From: Sebastes aleutianus
Taxonomy: Eukaryota > Chordata > Actinopteri > Perciformes > Sebastidae
Reading direction: 5' to 3'
DNA: 64,000 bases
Assembly (NCBI GenBank): GCA_916700875.1
Contig: CAKAKS010000001.1
Coordinates: forward strand, 15,231,000-15,294,999
The notes beneath the pieces are model-generated. The model ran no database searches, was not told the DNA's origin, and was given only the letters and a program-made list of their open reading frames with translations. This document shows, in pieces, positions 10,930 to 22,363 of the stretch (its first letter is position 1; every line of letters starts with the position of its first letter). A program made the translations under genes and the position numbers.

Positions 10930-13299
10930 ATGGATTTAAAAATGGTCGCTTGTGGCTTCTATTTCCTCCTTCTCTTTTTTCATGTCGCATATGGAGACCT
11001 GAGCTATTCTTTTCCAGAGGAGATGAAACGAGGATCAGTTATTGGAAATGTGGCCAAGGATCTCGGGCTGGAGACGGGCGCGCTCTCTAACAGAAGAGCT
11101 CGCATTGACACCGACGGGACTGATGAACGTTACTGTGACATAAACGTGAATAACGGAGAGCTGATTGTTGCCGACAGGATTGACCGAGAGGGGCTTTGTG
11201 GAGAAAAGGCTTCGTGCGTCCTGAAACACGAGCTAGTGCTGGAGAATCCTCTCGAGCTGCATCGGATCAGTCTTCACATTCAAGATATTAATGATAACTC
11301 CCCACAATTTAAGGAAGACCTGATTAATATTGAAATCCAAGAGTCGGCAGTCAGGGGAGCTCGCTTTGTGATGGAGGAGGCGCATGATGCGGATGTAGGA
11401 CAAAATTCAGTTCAACAATACAGCCTTAAGAAGAATGATAATTTCATTTTGGCTGTTGATGGAAACACAATAGAGCTTGTTCTAGAAAAAGAGCTTGATC
11501 GGGAAAAACAACAAGAGATCAATTTGCTCCTTACAGCTCTAGATGGAGGCTCTCCTCAGAGATCAGGTACTGTAGTCATACACGTCACTGTGCTGGATGC
11601 TAATGATAACGCCCCAGTGTTCAGCCAGGCCGTTTATAAAGCCAGTCTGCCTGAAAACTCTCCTGTAGATACTGTAGTGGTCACAGTGAGTGCTACTGAT
11701 GCAGACCAGGGAGTCAATGGAGATGTAACATACGAATTTGGACATGTTACTGATGATGTGAAGAAGATATTTAGTATTGACCGTAAAGTGGGGGAAATAC
11801 GAGTAAAAGGCGCTGTTGATTATGAAACTATGACATCATTTGAAATACGCGTTAAAGCAAAAGATGGGTTAGGGCTGTCATCTTATGCTAAGGTAATCAT
11901 TTCTATCACTGATGTGAATGACAACGCCCCTGTAGTCAATCTGAAATCACTGACTAACCCCATACCTGAGAACGTTTCACCTGGTACAGAGGTGGGCATC
12001 ATTAATGTGCAGGATAGAGACTCTGTGAATAACAGACAGGTCCGCTGCTCCATTCAACAAAACGTCCCCTTTAAGTTGGTTCCTTCTATTAAAAACTATT
12101 ATTCTCTGGTGACCACAGGACAACTGGACCGTGAACTAGTGTCTGATTACAACATTACAATCAGTGCCACTGACGAGGGCTCTCCACCTCTGTCCTCCTC
12201 TAAAACTGTTCAGTTATCTGTAGCAGACATCAACGACAACCCACCTGTGTTTGAGGAACAGTCCTACAGCGCATATGTGAGTGAAAATAACAAACCTGGC
12301 TCCACTTTATGTTCCGTTACTGCTCGAGACCCCGACTGGAGACAAAACGGTACAGTGATTTATTCTCTGCTAGCTGGTGAGGTGAACGGTGCCCCGGTGT
12401 CCTCCTATCTATCTGTTAACGGAGACACTGGGGTGATCCACGCTGTGAGGTCGTTTGATTATGAACAGTTCAGGAGTTTTAAAGTCCACGTGATGGCCAG
12501 AGACAACGGTTCTCCTCCGCTCAGCAGCAACGTGACCGTCAGTGTCTTCATATCGGATGTGAATGACAACTCTCCTCAGATACTGTACCCCGCCCCGGAG
12601 GGGAACTCCTTCATGACCGAGCTGGTCCCCAAAGCTGCACACGGAGGCTCTCTGGTGTCCAAAGTGATAGCGGTGGACGCGGACTCCGGACAGAACGCCT
12701 GGCTGTCCTATCATATAGTGAAATCCACTGATCCGGGACTTTTCACTATTGGTCTCCACAGCGGAGAGATCAGGACACAGCGGGACATTTCTGAGTCTGA
12801 CAGCATGAAACAGAACCTTATTGTGTCAGTGAAAGATAACGGACAGCCCTCTCTCTCTGCCACCTGTTCCATGTATTTACTGATTTCTGATAACTTGGCT
12901 GAGGTGCCAGAACTGAAGGATATTTCTTATGACGAGAAGAACTCCAAACTGACCTCTTATCTGATCATCGCACTGGTGTCTGTGTCCACCTTTTTCCTGA
13001 CCTTCATCATCATCATCCTGGGTGTGAGGTTTTGTCACAGGAGAAAGCCCAGACTGTTGTTTGATGGAGCAGTTGCCATCCCCAGCGCTTATCTCCCTCC
13101 TAATTACGCAGATGTTGACGGAACAGGAACTTTACGCAGCGCTTACAACTATGACGCCTACCTGACAACAGGTTCTAGAACCAGTGACTTTAAGTTCGTC
13201 AGTTCTTACAATGACAACACACTGCCTGCTGACCAGACTCTGAGGAAAAGTCCATCAGACTTTGCTGAGGCGTTTGGGGATTGTGATAGTTCTCCTGAG
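10930..13299 (+). CDS. pcdhg: V3: clustered protocadherin variable exon, array 1
   Basis: Complete variable exon of 790 codons. I start at the ATG giving MDLKMVACGFYF; the open frame extends two codons further only to a TTG. Signal peptide is 1-22, C-X5-C loop CGEKASC at 90-96, EC1-EC6 as in V2 shifted by two residues, membrane helix about 675-699. EC1 and EC3 are of the V3-V6 class (GALSNRRARID in EC1; VTDDVKKIF and DVNDNAPVVNLKS in EC3). EC2 begins QESAVRGARF, identical to V2. Donor is GAG|GTAGGG. Intron read-through (VGTCYIYSVPDV) and the 3' flank match V2 and not V4, so this exon appears to be a crossover product. Odd residues are VRFCHRR (others CRRR) just after the helix and IVSVKDN in EC6. 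It differs from V4 at about seven of 790 residues. Confidence 0.95.
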
Positions 13300-13484
13300 G
13301 TAGGGACATGTTACATATATTCTGTCCCAGATGTGTAAAAACATCTTCATTATTCATTTATTTAATACAGGCACCCACACAAGCACACACACAGCCAACC
13401 TGTCTCTGTTTGTTCATGTGAGTGTTCTCTGTCTCTGTCACAGTGTTTTCAACCAGGGTGATATATTTTACTGTTTTGGCAGGT

Positions 13485-13505
13485 TTCTCTGTCCTTGGTG
13501 CTGAA
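13485..13505 (-). promoter_or_regulatory. RE1/NRSE-like element downstream of V3
   Basis: Minus-strand 21-mer identical to those after V1 and V2, about 186 bp past the V3 donor. Confidence 0.65.
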
Positions 13506-13782
13506 AAGTGTTTTACTGATGCATTTTGGGCCCCTTGACATCTATTCTGGTGTCACTTTTTATTTCTTTAGATTGCCTCTGATATATATATTTTTTATAA
13601 TAATAATACGTTTTCTTTATTTACATTTTGTCAAATTGGCTGCTCCGATTGGGTTTCTTTGAAAGTCCTTTTTTCAGTCCCTTGAGATGAGAATTTAGGT
13701 GACCTATCTGAGGGTTGGGTTTAATGCAACATTTGCTTGAGAAAAATATGTTTTTTTTTCTTCCATAAATCAACAAGGACAT

Positions 13783-13951
13783 AACCTTTTTATGGCAGTG
13801 AAAGATAACAGACAGCCCTCTATCTCTGTCATCTTTTTCATGTATATATTTCTGATAACTTGGCTGAGGTGCCAGAACTGAAAGATATTTCTAATGACGT
13901 GTTGTTGCTTTTGCCCTCCTAATTACACAGATGTTGACAACACAGGAGTTT
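13783..13951 (+). pseudogene. Relic protocadherin exon fragment
   Basis: Copy of the 8015 relic in the duplicated unit, with the same decay pattern and the same loss of the membrane helix. Confidence 0.8.
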
Positions 13952-16506
13952 AACTGCAGTCTCTTATCATCCTAGTGTCATTGCCAATGACAAAGCTACT
14001 GAATACCTTTCATAGTCACCAACTGGCATGCTCTCTGCTTTGTGTGTTTCATTCAGACCATGAGTATACTCTCAAGAAGTTACATGAGGCTCATTAGTAC
14101 TTGAAGAAAAGTGATGAAATTTGAGTACATTTCCGTTTTTTACAGGTTATTTAAGTAAATCAGGAAGTTCTAGGTATGATGATTGTTTCCCTCTCAGTGT
14201 AGTAATGTTCACTTGGATTGAATGAATTGTGATTAACTAACAGGGATGTTACGCCTTGTTTTCTGAAGCATTTTCTGAAATGATTGTTTATCTTTATTGT
14301 GGCTCATTTTAAAGGTTCTGTATGAGCCAAACATTTAGTTGGGGCTGATCATTCCTCAAGCATCTGTTGTTGTTGATGTTGTTTGGCTTGCATAAGAGAT
14401 GACACAGTGACATTACTTTTTGATGTCCTTGGGTCTTGTAATGTTCTTAGTGTGCAGTCTTTATATCTCATTAGATAAACATTAACAACATAATGCAGGT
14501 AGTGGGGCAACAGCTGCCTGTAGTAACCTGAAAACGTTACAGAAACAAATGTTTTAATGGCAATACAACAAAATATCAGCTTCATAGCAAGATACAGTGT
14601 GCAGTGTAACTGAGTCTTAGTAATCAGCTTCAGTATTTTTTTTCAGTACATTTACTGCCGTTATGTGTCTTACACAATCACATGATCGTTGTGGTGGAGA
14701 AAATGATGTCTGTGGTGATATTTACCATCATATGGCATTTACAATAGATGACCTTGTTCATTGCTTAATTTCCCCTCTGGTGATCTAAGGAAATATGTTA
14801 GTATGGTATCTGGCAGACTACTATATGTATCCCTTGAGTTGGATGACTTTAAACCTACTTAGACATATCATTGTTGAGTGATAGCCACATATACACCACA
14901 GGTGGAAGACACCACCTGCAGAATGTAGGTGTTTACATTTAAAGCCAGTCCATTCTTCTTCTTAAACATGTATGCTACATGGGCCTCTCTTGTTGGACGT
15001 TTGTTGTGTTTGATTTCCGTCTGATTCACCCACAGATTAAGATAGAAATAAATGTAGAGAAACATGAATGAGTTGTTTTTATTTTTGGCCTAAATGTAGT
15101 TTGTCAGTTTCAATAGAAGTGGCTTAGATATCTTCAGTGCTTGTATTTTGTCCTTTATAACGTTATGACCTTCTATAAGTTGTGGTCTTGAGAAGATACT
15201 GACTGTCAGACTGTACTGTGTATCTCTATTCTGTAACTTTTTGAAAGGTGATTTTATTTAATTGTTTTTTGTAACTCTAATTTGAAAGGGATTGCTGTGA
15301 GGTATAGGCACTATTTCCGCTTCACGTCATGTGAGGAAGTATGATTACATACATGTCATAACTATAAACCACCATACTATTTGTAGATTGGCAGTGTTAA
15401 ATAACTTTGTAATTGTTTGGTGGTGGAAGAATAGTCTTAAAAGTTGTCTATCTTTCTTTTTGCACTGGGTTCTCATTTCACTGTTTGCAGATCTTTGTTC
15501 TTAGATACAGTGGTAATAGACGTTTTGTCGTAGGCAGAATTTAAACAAACATTCTGTTTGTAAATGTAATGAATGTCTCTTTCTTTTTCTGGAACTTGAA
15601 AAATTAAACTTTTGTCAACACATGTTGAAACTGATTGTATGTCGGGCAAAGTGGAGACAAAGACAGCCCTGCTTTCTACTGGCTGATGTCAGAATTTTAA
15701 GAGCCTACAGGCATGGATAGCATACTGTAACAAACATTAACAGCCCTGCAATATGATGACAATGACAATTGAGGTGTAGTGTAATTTTAATATAAATTTG
15801 CAAACATGCACATGTTTTTTTTTTTTTAACAGCAGTAGTAGTTCTCTGCAGTGACAGTACATTCAGACAGCACGCTTACTTTAAAGAAAGTACAACCTGT
15901 TGAAAGTCCAGGATTCCTCACCTGATGCTCACATCATGGTTATGATGACTTGTAGGCTTTTAGTTTTACATATTTTACCAGACCACATACAGTGAAGATG
16001 GACTGGAACCTGGTCTATTCAGTGTAGAAATGTCCCTCTGACTAAATGACAAAAAATTATACTCAAAACCCCCTTTCAGAGGATTGTCAGATAATTGCTA
16101 TCCCGCTATGGCTTAGAGGCATTGCGGAAATGAAAACAATTATACTCTTTTTATTATCATTGTATTCGAGAAAGATTACTCCCCATACTAATAGCTATTC
16201 AGTACCGTATTATTTCATTAAAATGTATTCCATTTAAGTGACAATTTAAAGACAACCTAACCTCATTTAAAAGACTTGTTTTGTATATAGCTGGCATATA
16301 CAGTAGTTATCTTAAAAAAGTGCATGATGTCTTCAGACCTTAATGTGAGTCTGTCTTTCATGTATTGAACTCAATGCACAGTAGTACTTGTTGCAAATGT
16401 TGTAAACACCGAATTAAATTTACCTTCTGTTGTATTTAGATGACTAGTTGACAGGGTTATTTAGGCTACAACTAATGTCTTTTAAACAAGTGTTATTGTT
16501 AAACTG

Positions 16507-16533
16507 AACTCACGGTGTCGCTATACACCAGCC
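16507..16533 (+). promoter_or_regulatory. Pcdh promoter conserved element (CSE) of V4
   Basis: Same sequence as the V3 element, CGCT core at 16519-16522, 187 bp upstream of the V4 ATG. Confidence 0.82.
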
Positions 16534-16705
16534 TTAGAATGATTTCATTCCTTTATCCTTTGTGGAGAGACGTTCTTGTCCGCCCATTGCGTGGTCTAGA
16601 TACTACAGGAACAATCACGCTGAACTGCAGTTACCAGTCGTGTTGTGTGGTCGAACTGTGTTTGTTGCTTCGATTCGTTGACGTCTTAGGAACTCATCTT
16701 TGTCG

Positions 16706-19075
16706 ATGGATTTAAAAATGGTCGCTTGTGGCTTCTATTTCCTCCTTCTCTTTTTTCATGTCGCATATGGAGACCTGAGCTATTCTTTTCCAGAGGAGAT
16801 GAAACGAGGATCAGTTATTGGAAATGTGGCCAAGGATCTCGGGCTGGAGACGGGCGCGCTCTCTAACAGAAGAGCTCGCATTGACACCGACGGGACTGAT
16901 GAACGTTACTGTGACATAAACGTGAATAACGGAGAGCTGATTGTTGCTGACAGGATTGACCGAGAGGGGCTTTGTGGAGAAAAGGCTTCGTGCGTCCTGA
17001 AACACGAGCTAGTGCTGGAGAATCCTCTCGAGCTGCATCGGATCAGTCTTCACATTCAAGATATTAATGATAACTCCCCACAATTTAAGGAAGACCTGAT
17101 TAATATAGAGATTCACGAGTTGGCAGGGAGGGGAGCTCGTTTTGTGATGGAGGAGGCGCATGATGCGGATGTAGGACAGAATTCAGTTCAGCAGTACAGC
17201 CTTAAAAAGAATGATAATTTCATTTTGGCTGTTGATGGAAACACAATCGAGCTTGTTCTAGAAAAAGAGCTTGATCGTGAAAAACAACAAGAGATCAATT
17301 TGCTTCTTACAGCTCTAGATGGAGGCTCTCCTCAGAGATCAGGTACTGTAGTCATACACGTCACTGTGCTGGATGCTAATGATAACGCCCCAGTGTTCAG
17401 CCAGGCCGTTTATAAAGCCAGTCTGCCTGAAAACTCTCCTGTAGATACCATAGTGGTCACAGTGAGTGCTACTGATGCAGACCAGGGAGTCAACGGAGAT
17501 GTAACATACGAATTTGGACATGTTACTGATGATGTCAAGAAGATATTTAGTATTGACCGTAAAGTGGGTGAAATACGAGTAAAAGGCGCTGTTGATTATG
17601 AAACTATGACATCTTTTGAAATACGCGTTAAAGCAAAAGATGGGTTAGGGCTGTCATCTTATGCTAAGGTAATCATTTCTATCACTGATGTGAATGACAA
17701 CGCCCCTGTAGTCAATCTGAAATCACTGACTAACCCCATACCTGAGAACGTGTCACCTGGTACAGAGGTGGGCATCATTAACGTGCAGGATAGAGACTCT
17801 GAGAATAACAGACAGGTCCGCTGCTCCATTCAGCAAAACGTCCCTTTTAAGTTGGTTCCTTCTATTAAAAACTATTATTCTCTGGTGACCACAGGACAAC
17901 TGGACCGTGAACTAGTGTCTGATTACAACATTACAATCAGTGCCACTGACGAGGGCTCTCCTCCTCTGTCCTCCTCTAAAACTGTTCAGTTATCTGTAGC
18001 AGACATCAACGACAACCCACCTGTGTTTGAGGAACAGTCCTACAGCGCATATGTGAGTGAAAATAACAAACCTGGCTCCACTTTATGTTCCGTTACTGCT
18101 CGAGACCCCGACTGGAGACAAAACGGTACAGTGATTTATTCTCTGTTAGCTGGTGAGGTGAACGGTGCCCCGGTGTCCTCCTATCTATCTGTTAACGGAG
18201 ACACGGGGGTGATCCACGCTGTGAGGTCGTTTGATTATGAACAGTTCAGGAGTTTTAAAGTCCACGTGATGGCCAGAGACAACGGTTCTCCTCCGCTCAG
18301 CAGCAACGTGACCGTCAGTGTCTTCATATCGGATGTGAATGACAACTCTCCTCAGATACTGTACCCCGCCCCGGAGGGCAACTCCTTCATGACCGAGCTG
18401 GTCCCCAAAGCTGCACACGGAGGCTCTCTGGTGTCCAAAGTGATAGCAGTTGATGCGGACTCCGGACAGAACGCCTGGCTGTCCTATCATATAGTCAAAT
18501 CCACTGATCCGGGACTTTTCACTATCGGTCTTCACAGCGGAGAGATCAGGACACAGCGGGACATTTCTGAGTCTGACAGCATGAAACAGAACCTTATTGT
18601 GGCAGTGAAAGATAACGGACAGCCCTCTCTCTCTGCCACCTGTTCCATGTATTTACTGATTTCTGATAACTTGGCTGAGGTGCCAGAACTGAAGGATATT
18701 TCTTATGATGAGAAGAACTCCAAACTGACCTCTTATCTGATCATCGCTCTGGTGTCTGTGTCCACCTTTTTTCTGACCTTCATCATCATCATCCTGGGTG
18801 TGAGGTTTTGTCGCAGGAGAAAGCCCAGACTGTTGTTTGATGGAGCAGTTGCCATCCCCAGCGCTTATCTCCCTCCTAATTACGCAGATGTTGACGGAAC
18901 AGGAACTTTACGCAGCGCTTACAATTATGACGCCTACCTGACAACAGGTTCTAGAACCAGTGACTTTAAGTTCGTCAGTTCTTACAATGACAACACACTG
19001 CCTGCTGACCAGACTCTAAGGAAGAGTCCTTCAGACTTTGCTGAAGCGTTTGGGGATTGTGATAGTTCTCCTGAG
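16706..19075 (+). CDS. pcdhg: V4: clustered protocadherin variable exon, array 1
   Basis: Complete variable exon of 790 codons starting MDLKMVACGFYF, with the same layout as V3: signal peptide 1-22, six EC domains with DxNDN linkers, membrane helix about 675-699, tail with PPNYADVDGTGTL. Signal peptide, EC1 and EC3 match V3. EC2 begins HELAGRGARF, which resembles V1 rather than V3, so this patch has moved between paralogues. EC4 has DRDSENN where V3 has DRDSVNN. Donor is GAG|GTAGGC; read-through gives VGSCYIYAVPDV. The 5' flank, including promoter element, is almost identical to that of V3, whereas the 3' flank resembles V1 and V6 more. Proteins from V3 and V4 would be almost the same in their recognition surface. 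Confidence 0.95.
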
Positions 19076-19250
19076 GTAGGCTCATGTTACATATATGCTG
19101 TCCCAGATGTGTGAAACATCTTCATTATTCATTAATTTAATACAGGCACCCACACAAGCACACACAAGGCCAACTTGTCTCTGTTTGTTAATGTGAGTGC
19201 TCTCTCTCTCTGTCACACTGTTTTCAACCAGGGGGATATATTTGACTGGT

Positions 19251-19271
19251 TTCTCTGTCCTTGGTGCTGAA
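19251..19271 (-). promoter_or_regulatory. RE1/NRSE-like element downstream of V4
   Basis: Minus-strand 21-mer, 17 of 21 to the RE1 consensus, about 176 bp past the V4 donor. Confidence 0.65.
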
Positions 19272-19599
19272 CAGGGATTTTCTGATGCAATTTGGGCCCC
19301 TTGACATCTATTCTCCTGTCACTTTTTTGTCTTGCTGACTTTTATTTCTTTAGATGGTCTTTGATGTATATTTTTGGACAATATAGGTTATGATAATATT
19401 AATAATAGGTTTTCTTTATTTACAATATTGTCAATTGAATAAGTCGCTGCTCCGATCGGGTTTCATTTTAAGTCCTTTTTTCTGTCCCTTGAGATGAGAA
19501 TTTAGGTGACCTCTGAGGGTCGGGTTTAATGCAACATTTGCTTGACAAAAAGGTGATTTTTTCTTTTTCTATTACAAAAATCAAGAAGAACAATGACAT

Positions 19600-19770
19600 A
19601 ACCTTATTGTGGCAGTGAAAGATAACATACATCCCTCTCTCTCTGCCATTTCTTCCATGTATTTATTTCTGATAACTTGGCTGAGCTGCCAGAACTGAAG
19701 GATATTTCTTATGATGAGTGTTGTTGCTTTTAGCCCTCCTAATTACGCAGATGTTAACAACACACAAACG
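19600..19770 (+). pseudogene. Relic protocadherin exon fragment
   Basis: Homologue of the 2627 relic. It keeps LIVAVKDN, SDNLAELPELKDISYDE and a short PPNYADV piece of tail. Membrane helix is missing. Confidence 0.8.
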
Positions 19771-22163
19771 TAACTGCAGTCTCTTATCCTCCTAGTGTCT
19801 TTGCCAATGACAAGGTTACTGAATGCCTTTCATAGTCACCAACTGGCATGCTCTCTGCTTTGTGTGTTTCATTCAGACCATGAGCACACTCTCAAGAAGT
19901 TACATGAGGCTCATTAGTACTTGAAGAAAAGTGATGAAATTTGAGTAAATTTCTGGTGTTTACAGGTTATTTAAGTAAATCAGGAAGTTCTAGGTATGAT
20001 GATTGTTTCCCTCTCAGTGTAGTAATGTTCACTTGGATTGAATGAATTATGATTAACTAACAAGGATGTTACGCCTTGTTTTCTGAAGCATTTTCTGAAA
20101 TGACTGTTTACCTTTATTGTGGCACATTTTACATCTTCTGTATGAGCCAAACACTTAGTTGGGGCTGATCATTCTTTATGGATCTGTTGTTGATGTTGTT
20201 TGGCTTGCATAAGAGAGGACACAGTGACATTACTTTTTGATGTCCTTGGTTCTTGTCATCATCACATGATCAATGTGGTGGAGGAAATGATGTCTGTGGT
20301 GATATTTACCATCATATAGATGACTTTGTTCATTGCTAAATTTCCCCTCTGGTGATCTAAGGAAATATGTTAGTATGGTATCTGGCAGACTGCTATATGT
20401 ATCACTTGAGTTGGAAGACTCTAAACCTGTTCAGACATGCCGTTGTTGTGTAATATAAGTATATACAATGCAGGTGGAAGACATCACCTGCAGAATGTAG
20501 GTGTTTACATTTAAAGCCAGTCCACTCCTCTTCTTAAACATGTATGCTACATGGGCCTTTCTTGCTGGAGGTTTGTTGTGTTTGATTACTGTCTGATTAA
20601 ACCACAGTTTAATATAGAAGTAAATGTAGAGAAACATGAATGAGCTGTTTTTATTTTTGGCCTAAATGTAGTTTGTCAGTTTCAATAGAAGTGGCTGAGA
20701 TATCTTCAGTGCTCGTATTTTTGTCTTTTATAACATTATGACTGCTTATTAGTTTTGTTCTGCAGAAGATACTGACTGTAAGACTGTATTGTGTATCTCT
20801 ATTCTGTGACTTTTTGAAAGGTGAATAATTGTTTTTTTGCATCTCTAATATGAAAGTAATTGCTGTGATGTGTAGGCTGGGCACTATTTCCTCTTCACCT
20901 GATGTGTGGAACTATGATTATATACCTCCTGTAATAACTATAAACCACCATAATATTTGTAGATTGGCATTTTTATATATAGTTGTTTAGTGGTGGTAGA
21001 GTATAGGAGTAGTTTGTCCCCACAGCAAGTTTTCTGACTTTTTGCATTTGCTTTTCTCTTCATTGTCTGCAGTTATTTTACCTAAGATGTGGAAGATGTG
21101 AAAGATATTGTTTCTTAGTCAGAATTTAGAAAGACATTTAGTTTTTAAATGTAATGGATGATTTTTCTTTGTCTTTCTGGAACTTGAAAAATGAAACTTT
21201 TTTCAACACATTTTGAAACTGCTTGTATGTCAGGCCATGTGGGCTCAAAGACAGCCCGGCTTTCTACTGGCTGATGTCAAAGAGACTACAGGCATGGATT
21301 TAGTTCACATACATTTAACCTTTGATGTAGTCAAACATACTCTTTATCACAATACATGGCATTATTTTATTGTTTTGCCTTGAGATGAGACTGCAACCAA
21401 TAAACAGAATTAAAACAAAAATTGAATAATCCCACTAATATACACCTCTATGGAGAGATACTATCTTAATCCCACTGGAGATAATAGTGTTCAGTGTAAC
21501 AAACTTGTACAGCGCTGTAGTAGGATGATAATGATGATTGTGGTGTGGCATTTTTATATAAATTGCAAACACATGTTTTTATTACAGCAATAGCAGCTCA
21601 GGGTTATGGTGACTATAGCCCTTCAGTTTTCCATATTGTACCAGACACATACAGTGCAGATGGGCTGGAACCGGGTCTGCTCCCTGCAGAAATGTCTCTC
21701 TGATTAAATGACAAAAATTAAACTCAGTACCCCCTTTTAGAGGATTATCAGATGATTGCTTTATGGCTGAGATGCATTTACAAATGAAGACAGTAAAACT
21801 ATTTTTAATATCCTTGTTTCCGACAAAGATTATTATCCATACTAATAGCTATTCAATCATTACCATATTGTTTCATTAACATGTATGACATTTATGTGTG
21901 CTGACTCTGACAATTTAATGATGACCTGAGATCAATTACAAGACTTGTTTGGTATGTAGCATATAGATATCTTAAAGAAGTTTGGCTTGAAAAAGTTGAT
22001 GTAGTCTTCAGACCTTGATTTGAGTTTCTCTTTTATGCATTAAACTAAACGCACAGAAGTACTTACTAGTAGTACATTTACCTTCTGTTGTATTTAGATG
22101 ACTAGTTGACAGGGTTATTTAGGCTACAACTAATGTGTTTTAAACAAGTGCTATTGTTGAACT

Positions 22164-22191
22164 GAACTCACGGTGTCGCTATACACCAGCC
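22164..22191 (+). promoter_or_regulatory. Pcdh promoter conserved element (CSE) of V5
   Basis: GAACTCACGGTGTCGCTATA then CACCAGCC, CGCT core at 22177-22180, about 187 bp upstream of the V5 start. Confidence 0.82.
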
Positions 22192-22363
22192 GTAAAATGG
22201 TTTCATTCCTTTATCCTTTGTGGAGAGACGTTCTTGTCCGCCCATTGCGTGATCTAGATACTACAGGAACAATCACGCCGGATTGCAGTTACTATTCGTG
22301 TTATGTGGTCGAACTGTGTTTGTTGCGTCGATGCATTTACGTCTTAGGAACTCATCTTTCTCG

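Larger units (their letters stand above)
7531..13299 (+). repeat. Tandem unit, copy 1 (spacer plus V3)
   Basis: Spacer and exon from the V2 donor to the V3 donor form a unit of 5,769 bp. The next 5,776 bp (13300-19075) is a near-identical copy by eye, over both spacer and exon. This is a recent tandem duplication. Confidence 0.88.
13300..16510. other. V3-V4 spacer
   Basis: AT-rich spacer almost identical to that between V2 and V3. It holds an NRSE at 13485 and a relic exon fragment at 13783. No intact gene was seen on either strand. Confidence 0.8.
13300..19075 (+). repeat. Tandem unit, copy 2 (spacer plus V4)
   Basis: Near-identical copy of 7531-13299. Visible differences include a small insertion of T-rich sequence near 14634-14645 and a short deletion near 15305. 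The copy is 7 bp longer overall. Confidence 0.88.
19076..22165. other. V4-V5 spacer
   Basis: About 3.1 kb homologous to the earlier spacers but diverged, with extra sequence near 21300-21530. It contains an NRSE at 19251 and a relic exon fragment at 19600. Nothing else coding was recognised. Confidence 0.78.

Noticed and set aside
10924..10930. Longer starts for V3, V4, V5, V6 and V9-V13 at TTG or GTG codons
   Set aside because: The extra codons come before the first plausible ATG and lie in leader sequence shared between paralogues. Vertebrate starts at TTG are not expected, so I used the ATG in each.
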